Made by a program: the position numbers and the translations under genes. A stretch of 35,620 bases of DNA from a virus, in IMG/VR virus record IMGVR_UViG_3300016457_000123, positions 1 to 35,620 of that record. One strand, 5' to 3'. Every line of letters begins with the position of its first letter. Position 1 is the first letter of the stretch. The notes under the pieces are model-generated. The model was given only the letters and a program-made list of their open reading frames with translations. It did no database searches and was not told the DNA's origin. Below, piece by piece: positions 7,755 through 14,036 of this stretch.

Positions 7755-8540
7755 CTAATAATCAAATTTATATCCATAAATATGTTCTATTTCAGAAGGA
7801 CACGGACCTATGAAATCCAAAAAATCTCCTGTTTTTGCAGTAGCAAATCTTATCGTATTACAAGAAGGCTGTCTTGTACATTTAAGTCCCATTCTAGTGA
7901 ACTTCTCTACAGCAAATTCTACATCTTCTACTGGAAATCCTTCTGTGCAGATTCTAACATACTTTTTGTTGCTAGAACACTCGCTCAAACTACCATCACC
8001 TATATACCAGTGGAGGACTATGGTTGGTGTAAATTCCAAATCTCTTGGGATTATTTTCCTTCCATCTCTATACATATAGTTTCTAATAGCCAGTAATTCT
8101 TCATAGTGTTTTGTCCAGTATTGATAATAAACTGCTTTATTCTTTTTATGAACAAATTTATTGATTTTTCCCATACTCTCTATATTATTTTTCTCAAAAA
8201 CATCTTTTATATATGAAATTACATCTAGATACTTAGATGAATGTGCATAAGCAGCAGTACGCTGCTTATTCTTTTTATCATTAACACTAAAAATCCCACC
8301 ATCTCCTAGAACATTTCCCTGTATAAATTCCAGCATTTCATCGGAAATTATTACTGGAGGATTCTTTCTACAGAGAAACAGAGTTTCAGACAAACTTCGT
8401 ATTGGAATATCATACTTTACCAAATATCTACGAATTGAAGAGGAAGTCACACCTACTAACTTTGCTATCTCGGTTTGATTCAGCTTCTCCACAACATATT
8501 TCTGATACAACCAATCTTTATCTTTCCAATTTTCATTCAC
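7755..8540 (-). CDS. LAGLIDADG homing endonuclease
   Basis: This 261-residue protein has two LAGLIDADG-type motifs, LEFIQGNVLGDGG (about residues 68-80) and VLHWYIGDGSLS (about 170-181), so it could act as a monomer. Each ends in an acidic residue in GDG, as needed for metal binding. The N-terminal 45 residues form a helix-turn-helix (LNQTEIAKLVGVTSSSIRRYL). It is free-standing, not inside an intron, and has an AAGGAG site before the ATG. It is a candidate for mobilising one or more of the ORF-less group I introns in the window. That link is inference only. Confidence 0.88.
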   Translation of the reverse strand: MNENWKDKDWLYQKYVVEKLNQTEIAKLVGVTSSSIRRYLVKYDIPIRSLSETLFLCRKNPPVIISDEMLEFIQGNVLGDGGIFSVNDKKNKQRTAAYAHSSKYLDVISYIKDVFEKNNIESMGKINKFVHKKNKAVYYQYWTKHYEELLAIRNYMYRDGRKIIPRDLEFTPTIVLHWYIGDGSLSECSSNKKYVRICTEGFPVEDVEFAVEKFTRMGLKCTRQPSCNTIRFATAKTGDFLDFIGPCPSEIEHIYGYKFDY

Positions 8541-8622
8541 AATATCTCCTTCTACTCAGGATCAAGCTGGGTGGAGTGGAGTAGGCACTCTATTCAGAGC
8601 TAATCAGACTCTTCCCAGCTAT

Positions 8623-9039
8623 TTATAATTTCACGTATTTGCAACGATAGTTCCCCACCACAATAATATATTCATTCTCTTCCCACCCAAGGGGTATGGG
8701 AGATGATTGTATAGCAAACACCTTTCCTGGCGTGCTAGCACACACACTTTCATTTGTATGCAGTAAATTTATCATTGCTTGAGATGCTTTCAGAGAAGAA
8801 TGAATGTTTTTTCCTTTCACTCGTATCTGGAAGAAAGACTCCCGTTTGTAATTATCCATATCTGGTGGTGCTCCACCGTAGGGAATTACAGTAACAGTAG
8901 TAGCAGTAGTTTGAGGTTCATAGACTATAAAGAGATTATTCCCTAGACTCAGAGTTGTGCCCAGTGCTACATTTACTTCCTGAGTAGCATTTAGATTATC
9001 TAGGTATTTAGCCACTTCATTTACTATAACTTCAGCCAT
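8623..9039 (-). CDS. Minor capsid / tail terminator-like protein
   Basis: A 138-residue protein in the slot after the HK97 gp10-like protein and before the tail tube genes, where tail-terminator or minor-capsid proteins are usually encoded. The middle has a beta-strand-rich region (TTVTVIPYGG, FFQIRVKG), and a helix with SSLKASQAMINLLH resembles the helix of DUF3168-type terminators. GGAGAATAA precedes the ATG. Sequence similarity is weak, so the assignment is mainly positional. The adjoining 8541..8622 gap holds no gene. Confidence 0.55.
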   Translation of the reverse strand: MAEVIVNEVAKYLDNLNATQEVNVALGTTLSLGNNLFIVYEPQTTATTVTVIPYGGAPPDMDNYKRESFFQIRVKGKNIHSSLKASQAMINLLHTNESVCASTPGKVFAIQSSPIPLGWEENEYIIVVGNYRCKYVKL

Positions 9040-9047
9040 TTATTCTC

Positions 9048-9734
9048 CTAGAAAATAAATTGGTTGTTAAGTGTGAGTTTATTCCATCCTATTGCATCTA
9101 GTTCAGCTTGGACAAGTTCTACCACATCAACAGTGTACTGTGTATATTTTCTCTTTCTTATCTTTGAAAGTCCAGCTACATCACTTTCTATATCATATAT
9201 ATTGACTATATTCTGTATAAGTCGTTTGTATTCAGGCAGTCTTGAGTTCCAAGCATTTTCAAGGTATTTTGGTCCAGTATAAGGTTTAGTAGCTACAGGA
9301 ACTCCTATAAGATGTGCAGGTTTTGGTCTTGGAACGTAAGGTAATAGGTCTTCATGTGTCCAAACTGCTATATCCTGCCCACTGTCATTCATTCTGTGAA
9401 ATGAAACATTTCCTATTATTTTAGACATACGTCTAAAGTTAGCACTTCTAGAACTAATTCTACCCAAATCTGCTGCTACAGTATCATATGGTTCAGCATT
9501 AGAAGTTCTACCAACTATTGTAGGTCTACCCCAATCTAGATATACTGTAGCAGTACCACTCTTTCTCAACTCTCCTGTATCCATAGGAGTTCTTGGAAGT
9601 GCATGTGCCAGAGTATCATTTACTATAACTGCTATAGTTCTGGCTACCTTTAGAGTCAAATATGCCGACAGTGTCAGCAAATTCTTCTCTAATATATTGA
9701 GTTCCTGTAGCTTTATACCACCCTTTTTTCTCAT
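9048..9734 (-). CDS. HK97 gp10-like head-tail / tail component
   Basis: A 228-residue protein with motifs typical of the HK97 gp10 family: TPMDTGELRKSGTATV (about residues 50-65), AEPYDTVAADLG and GPKYLENAWNSRLPEY near the C-terminal helix. These proteins take part in joining tail to head or completing the tail. The ATG follows directly after the TAG of the preceding gene. The start lacks a clear ribosome site, so it may be coupled or the true start may lie slightly inside. Downstream spacing of eight bases to the next gene fits one operon. Confidence 0.7.
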   Translation of the reverse strand: MRKKGGIKLQELNILEKNLLTLSAYLTLKVARTIAVIVNDTLAHALPRTPMDTGELRKSGTATVYLDWGRPTIVGRTSNAEPYDTVAADLGRISSRSANFRRMSKIIGNVSFHRMNDSGQDIAVWTHEDLLPYVPRPKPAHLIGVPVATKPYTGPKYLENAWNSRLPEYKRLIQNIVNIYDIESDVAGLSKIRKRKYTQYTVDVVELVQAELDAIGWNKLTLNNQFIF

Positions 9735-10472
9735 CTACTCAACCAACCTTGTTCCACAGTTTGGACAGTATTTGTTAGAAGACTTATTCATCTTTCCACA
9801 AGTTTTACATTTTATTTTATCTTTCGTTGTTACTGGTATCTTAACAGGACCATCTGTTGTCTTTCCTTTCAATTTGATTGTAATCACGTGCTTTGTTTGT
9901 TCTAGTAACGGTGAAGTAGTTTCTACAAACTTTTGGTCAGTATCAGAACCATCTACTGTTATTCCTTCATCATTATTCAAATTAGAAGTTGAATAGGTGT
10001 AAGAATATCCACTGGAAGTACACCATATCTTAGAAGTTCCGTCAGTATATTCAATAGTTCTTGTAGGGTAGATCGTGTATGTCCATTGTGGTTTTATCCA
10101 TCTATTCCAATCAATCCAGTACCAACTATCATCTTCGTACTGGTATTCTATCCTTATAATACCATCATCAATACGATCACCACATTCTTCAACCACATCT
10201 TCAGTTTTTTCAATGAACTTGAACTTATGTCCAACAACATTATCTTTTATTCTACCTTTTAGCTCAAAAGAAGAATTACCGTTTATAAGTATCTTCCCAT
10301 CAGTTACATTCTTGCCATCAATATCAATACTTACTGCTACACGTCTTGAGTCTAAGTTTTTCATTAAGATTGAATATTCTGAACCAAACGGTAGTCTTAC
10401 TACACCATCAATTTCTCTTAGAATTTTCCCATCACATTTTACCACAGCTACAAAATTATCTTTGAATACCAT
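9735..10472 (-). CDS. Beta-rich virion-cluster protein with C-terminal zinc ribbon
   Basis: A 245-residue protein. The N-terminal half (residues 1-85) resembles a protein type seen in phage head-tail clusters, with VRLPFGSEYSILMKNLDSRR and INGNSSFELKG. The middle is aromatic and tyrosine/serine rich. The C-terminal 30 residues form a zinc ribbon, CKTC followed by CPNCG. A strong site AAGGAGAT lies before the ATG. A hairpin separates it from the upstream gene. The function is unknown; a virion-associated role is suggested by location. Confidence 0.7.
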   Translation of the reverse strand: MVFKDNFVAVVKCDGKILREIDGVVRLPFGSEYSILMKNLDSRRVAVSIDIDGKNVTDGKILINGNSSFELKGRIKDNVVGHKFKFIEKTEDVVEECGDRIDDGIIRIEYQYEDDSWYWIDWNRWIKPQWTYTIYPTRTIEYTDGTSKIWCTSSGYSYTYSTSNLNNDEGITVDGSDTDQKFVETTSPLLEQTKHVITIKLKGKTTDGPVKIPVTTKDKIKCKTCGKMNKSSNKYCPNCGTRLVE

Positions 10473-10490
10473 AGTACCTATCTCCTTTTA

Positions 10491-10509
10491 AGGTTTTCGA
10501 CTAAAACCT
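10491..10509 (-). other. Intergenic hairpin
   Basis: A perfect 7-bp inverted repeat AGGTTTT/AAAACCT with a 5-base loop lies between two connector-region genes, directly before the ribosome site of the 9735..10472 gene. There is no clear U-tract. It could be a processing or weak termination element. Confidence 0.45.
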
Positions 10510-10535
10510 GAGATTTAAAGTCAATGGATCAGATA

Positions 10536-10850
10536 CTAGACAACGTAAATTTTTGTATGATCATGCTCCCCTGAGAGAGTGTATCTCTTTTCAATGCCTA
10601 CTATCTTATAAGTTTCTGAATCTTTTACTATTTCATATGTACTCTGCACTTCATATTCTGGTAAAATCCACACTTCTGCACGAACCTGTCTCAATCGAGC
10701 ATCTCTGTCTGTAATCACTTTTACAGAGTCTACCCATCTACACGGCACGTCAGAATATACTACCGATGCTGTTGTATCACCATAACCGTCTAGTGAGACA
10801 GATTTGATATAATCTATTGTGTGATTTAAGAGTCCTGAGATAAGACTCAT
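10536..10850 (-). CDS. Head closure / head-tail connector protein
   Basis: A 104-residue beta-rich protein of the size and style of SPP1 gp16-type head closure proteins: the N-terminal ISGLLNHTIDYIK, DVPCRWVD in the middle and the C-terminal YKIVGIEKRYTLSGEHDHTKIYVV. Such proteins stack below the adaptor and close the portal channel. It starts one base after the stop of the 67-residue gene before it, so translation is likely coupled. Order adaptor, small basic protein, closure protein, gp10-like protein supports the call. Confidence 0.65.
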   Translation of the reverse strand: MSLISGLLNHTIDYIKSVSLDGYGDTTASVVYSDVPCRWVDSVKVITDRDARLRQVRAEVWILPEYEVQSTYEIVKDSETYKIVGIEKRYTLSGEHDHTKIYVV

Positions 10851-11054
10851 TTAGCGTCCCTTTCTCCTGTTTCTGTATTTTCTGAATGTTCTTGCTAGGT
10901 TAGCCATACGTCTTACTCTTGTACTTCTTGACTTCAATCCTGCTTGTATACATCTATTTGTTACCTTATTTCCAAAACCATGGGTAGAACACCAACGTCT
11001 AAAAGCTCCCGGTCTCTTAACACTTGATTGCATCCATTTCTTTTTTCTAGCCAT
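10851..11054 (-). CDS. Small arginine/lysine-rich protein
   Basis: This 67-residue protein is strongly basic (for example KKKWMQSSVKRPGAFRRWC at the start and RTFRKYRNRRKGR at the end). Similar short basic proteins with a W-x-K-x-PGA-R signature occur in head-tail regions of uncultured phages. It may bind nucleic acid or be packaged with the capsid. A clear AAGGAGG site precedes the ATG with a somewhat long spacing. No enzymatic motif is visible. Confidence 0.7.
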   Translation of the reverse strand: MARKKKWMQSSVKRPGAFRRWCSTHGFGNKVTNRCIQAGLKSRSTRVRRMANLARTFRKYRNRRKGR

Positions 11055-11071
11055 TTACATAATTCGCCTCC

Positions 11072-12091
11072 TTATGCTCTTGCATATCGTTGACGTTTGC
11101 GAATAAAAGCTGAAACCAGCTTCTTAGCTACTGGGGATATAGGTAGTTTTGTTAGATTACCTGTATCAAAATCTACTCTAGTATCTCCAATCTTAATAAC
11201 TCTAGCTCCTATTTCCTTGTAACTAAGTACAGAATCCAGATTAGAGCTTCTAACCAGAAATTCAGCCTGCTCACATTGTGCGTTCTTTATTTTTTTGTCA
11301 ATAGGTGCAAATACAATAAATTCTGTGTTAGTGGTAGGAGTAGCTGTAAATGCAGGATCAACAACAATTCTTCCGTTAGATGAATCAGATGAGCTGATCT
11401 GTCTAATATCATTGAGAGGTGTTCCGGTTGTTATATGAACAGCACCGTATTTCCAATAATTGTCTGGATAAACTCCATAGGTATCTGAATATAAACTTGT
11501 ATTTTGAAAAGCAGTGGCAGTGATAGGCGTAGCAGGATTTCCAGTTACAGTCTCGTGATCGTCTCTAGGAAACTGCATTGATTGAGAGTCGTAGTATTTA
11601 TCTCCATTGAAATTGAATGTATCAATCACACGAGCTGCTTCTATCAGAACTCTTTTCTTTCCTTCTATTGTGAGTGTATCCCAAAGGTTAGAATGGCTAA
11701 ACTTATTCCTTATATATTTTGTAGCTTCTTCCAGTGTCACATAAGAATTAGCATTTGGATCTGCCACCTTAGCATTTAGTGTAAGATTTCCTATCACTTC
11801 GCAGGTTATCTTCTTCACCCGTACTGAACCACCACTCATGGTTCCTTTTAGTGTGATAGTATAGAACGTATCAGCAGTTCCATCAGCTATTGTGAATGTT
11901 ACATTTGGAGATGATATAGAAACTCCTGAAATCATTACAGAAGTTTTATCATTTCCTGCATCATCTGATATAGTAACATCACAAGAACTAAGAGTTTCAC
12001 CAGACGGAATTACTGATGAGAATGAAAATGTTATATCATAAGTCTCATCAGAATACTTATATATATAATCGGTATTGTAATCTATCTTCAT
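11072..12091 (-). CDS. Head-tail adaptor-like protein with N-terminal Ig-like domain
   Basis: A 339-residue protein in two parts. Residues 1-105 look like an immunoglobulin-type beta domain rich in Ser, Thr and Val. Residues 110-339 contain ANSYVTLEEATKYI, WDTLTIEGKKRVLIEAARVID and MQFPRDD, which match the DnaT-like/adaptor family found in the connector region of many phages, and a C-terminal basic RKRQRYARA. The second part probably contacts the portal, and the Ig part may be surface-exposed. A domain fusion of this kind is plausible but unusual. Confidence 0.65.
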   Translation of the reverse strand: MKIDYNTDYIYKYSDETYDITFSFSSVIPSGETLSSCDVTISDDAGNDKTSVMISGVSISSPNVTFTIADGTADTFYTITLKGTMSGGSVRVKKITCEVIGNLTLNAKVADPNANSYVTLEEATKYIRNKFSHSNLWDTLTIEGKKRVLIEAARVIDTFNFNGDKYYDSQSMQFPRDDHETVTGNPATPITATAFQNTSLYSDTYGVYPDNYWKYGAVHITTGTPLNDIRQISSSDSSNGRIVVDPAFTATPTTNTEFIVFAPIDKKIKNAQCEQAEFLVRSSNLDSVLSYKEIGARVIKIGDTRVDFDTGNLTKLPISPVAKKLVSAFIRKRQRYARA

Positions 12092-12102
12092 TCAATACTC
12101 AC

Positions 12103-12240
12103 CTATTTCTCTACCTGCATTTCTGATGGTGGTTCTGGAATACCTGGTGTAGCTTTGGCATGAACCACAGCTAATGCATCACTCGATATTGATACTACTA
12201 GGAGGAGACAACCTAAAATAAATCCTAAATATTTTACCAT
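12103..12240 (-). CDS. Small secreted peptide
   Basis: A 45-residue product with a typical Sec signal peptide: charged start MVKYLGF, hydrophobic core ILGCLLLVVSIS and probable cleavage after SSDALA. The mature part is only about 20 residues and proline-rich (ATPGIPEPPSE). AGGAGATG lies eight bases or so before the ATG. Its first 62 bases overlap the end of the upstream gene in another frame. Too short for a family call. Confidence 0.5.
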   Translation of the reverse strand: MVKYLGFILGCLLLVVSISSDALAVVHAKATPGIPEPPSEMQVEK

Positions 12241-12586
12241 TCTTTACATCTCCTGAATTTGTAGATTCTATCCATCTACTACAACCATACTGGTTGCAAC
12301 TTCTGATCTGGATAGAAAAATGTCCAACTTTAGGTTTTGAGATCGTAATTCGTGTTTCAGAAGTTCTCCCTATATTATATATTACAGGACCAGATTTAGG
12401 ATCTAACCATAAAAGTCTTATTTCGTACCACTCCGCTCGTTCTGCTGCATCCCAAGCTACTGTTATATTATCTTCTGCTATATATAGTGTTCCATTCCAC
12501 TCAGCTATAATATCTGCATTAACATTAACATTATAAAGAATGAGTAGAATTAGAAACAGAGCTGAGAAAAAAATCTTGAGCTTCAT
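12179..12586 (-). CDS. Secreted fibronectin type III-like protein
   Basis: A 135-residue protein with an N-terminal signal peptide (MKLKIFFSALFLILLILYNV, likely cleaved after VNA). Residues 40-110 form an Fn3-like beta sandwich: ITVAWDAAERAEWYEIRL and HFSIQIRSCNQYGCSRW. The last 20 residues overlap the next small gene and may not be important. No strong ribosome site is visible. Secreted Fn3 domains suggest surface or carbohydrate binding; this is inference. Confidence 0.65.
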   Translation of the reverse strand: MKLKIFFSALFLILLILYNVNVNADIIAEWNGTLYIAEDNITVAWDAAERAEWYEIRLLWLDPKSGPVIYNIGRTSETRITISKPKVGHFSIQIRSCNQYGCSRWIESTNSGDVKNGKIFRIYFRLSPPSSINIE

Positions 12587-12597
12587 CCATATCCATT

Positions 12598-12903
12598 TTA
12601 GATAACGGATAAACCAGCAGGAGGGCGAGGTGGAGTTAGATCGAAAAAATGGTTTATCACCATTGGATCACTTTCATTTCCTTGCCCATCTACAGCAGTA
12701 GCCTGAATTACATAAGTGCCTTCTTCATCAAATGTTCCATCAGGAAAGTCATCTGGTGCAATAACTTCTAAAGACGTAGTTTCAACCATAATACCTTCAT
12801 AAGGATTTGCTGTCTCTCCTTTTGAGACATACACTCTATATTTTACTACATCTTGATCAGGAGATGGATCAATTTTGATTGTATGAGATTGTATTCTTGC
12901 CAT
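12598..12903 (-). CDS. Fibronectin type III-like protein without signal peptide
   Basis: A 101-residue protein that resembles a single Fn3 domain: VVKYRVYVSKGE, SLEVIAPDDFPDGTFDEEGTYVIQATAVDGQGNES and a proline-rich end LTPPRPPAGL. Such DGxGNES/DLTPP segments are common in virion proteins and adhesins. An AAGGAGG site lies before the ATG. It is likely a virion-associated accessory domain. Confidence 0.65.
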   Translation of the reverse strand: MARIQSHTIKIDPSPDQDVVKYRVYVSKGETANPYEGIMVETTSLEVIAPDDFPDGTFDEEGTYVIQATAVDGQGNESDPMVINHFFDLTPPRPPAGLSVI

Positions 12904-12917
12904 ATATTCCTCCTTAA

Positions 12918-13370
12918 TTAGTCTCCTACTAACAGTGCTTTAATTTCTTTTTCTGGAAACATTCCACCAAATTCTTCAGTAGATATTCCACTCACTTTAC
13001 AAATTGCAGGTATGATATTTTGTAACACCGGAACAGATTGGTAGTATACTTTTTCATAACCCGAAATCATCATCATTAGCTGTAGACTTATAGTCAATTT
13101 CTCAATGTCTATACAATCATTATCATATCTTAGATTGTACAACTTCTTTACACCTAGATGTTTTCCAACTCTAAGCAGGTCATATTTCCGCTGGGCATAT
13201 CTGGCTTCTTCACATAAGATAAATCCATATCTTTCTTCAATCTGCATAGGTATTGAGTTGTCATTACACACAACCACCACTTCATATATAGCTTTATCTT
13301 TCTTGATTTTGTGAGATAGATTGTAAATCCAGCTATAGGTATTGAAAGATATTACAAGTATTCTTCTCAT
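12918..13370 (-). CDS. Possible degenerate PIG-L-like protein
   Basis: A 150-residue protein whose order of segments recalls GlcNAc-PI deacetylase (PIG-L) proteins: a first strand RRILVISFN, then YEVVVVCND, RYAQRKYDLLRVGKHLGVKKLYNLRYDND and a later helix and strand EKVYYQSVP. The metal-binding HPDDE expected after the first strand is absent (NTYSW here), so catalysis in the usual way is doubtful. It ends the methyltransferase/glycan cassette. The family assignment is tentative. Confidence 0.4.
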   Translation of the reverse strand: MRRILVISFNTYSWIYNLSHKIKKDKAIYEVVVVCNDNSIPMQIEERYGFILCEEARYAQRKYDLLRVGKHLGVKKLYNLRYDNDCIDIEKLTISLQLMMMISGYEKVYYQSVPVLQNIIPAICKVSGISTEEFGGMFPEKEIKALLVGD

Positions 13371-13373
13371 ACA

Positions 13374-14036
13374 TCACCTATACATTTTCATTAGTTTACC
13401 GTTCGGAAATAACGATTCATCAATAACGTAATCAATCTTATCTTCCCAGAAGAACCGTATCTCCCATATAAATCTAGCACCTTTACAATAATGGCTTTCA
13501 AGATGATTTGCTAATTCTGGTATTCCCCAATAAACCTTAGTCATCAATTCTGCTAGAAAATCATCATATTCATATTCTTCTCTCTTTCTTATATGAAGAA
13601 TATCATTTTGGTAGGATATAAACCAGATATGACCATCTCGCTTCGGTCTGAGTAATACTTCCCACTCATAAGATGGACAGGCTACAAATCCTCGTTTTCC
13701 AACCCTGCTAATTTCTTCCAGTGCCTTTGGTAGATTCTCTATATGTTCAATGGTGTGGTTTGTGTAGATAAAATCAAATTCATTATCTTCAAACATTGAC
13801 ATATCATCAGCAGAACCATTCACAAACACTTTTCCTTCTGGTGTAACTACTTTATCTCCATATCTTTCTTGAAGTGGATTTCCTTCTTTCATATCAAGAA
13901 GATGAGTAGCAAGTGGAAAAGGTCTATCTCCAGAACCTATATCAAGAATTTTATCTCCTTCTTTGATACCAAAATCTAATTCCCATCTTCCTGCATAGGA
14001 TGCGTCTGAACGGAAACATCCGATTTGGGTCATCAT
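13374..14036 (-). CDS. Class I SAM-dependent methyltransferase
   Basis: A 220-residue protein with the nucleotide-binding motif DKILDIGSGDRPFP (about residues 28-41), an acidic motif before NGSADDMSMF, and the post-motif FDFIYTNHTIEHIENLPKAL typical of UbiE/type 11 methyltransferases. It may methylate a sugar made by its neighbours. The start overlaps the stop of the 852-residue gene (ATGA), indicating coupling. The substrate cannot be read from the sequence. Confidence 0.85.
   Translation of the reverse strand: MMTQIGCFRSDASYAGRWELDFGIKEGDKILDIGSGDRPFPLATHLLDMKEGNPLQERYGDKVVTPEGKVFVNGSADDMSMFEDNEFDFIYTNHTIEHIENLPKALEEISRVGKRGFVACPSYEWEVLLRPKRDGHIWFISYQNDILHIRKREEYEYDDFLAELMTKVYWGIPELANHLESHYCKGARFIWEIRFFWEDKIDYVIDESLFPNGKLMKMYR

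Noticed and set aside
8541-8622. A further intron next to the LAGLIDADG gene
   Set aside because: Only a short AGCTGGG/CCCAGCT repeat is present; no group I core signature occurs there.
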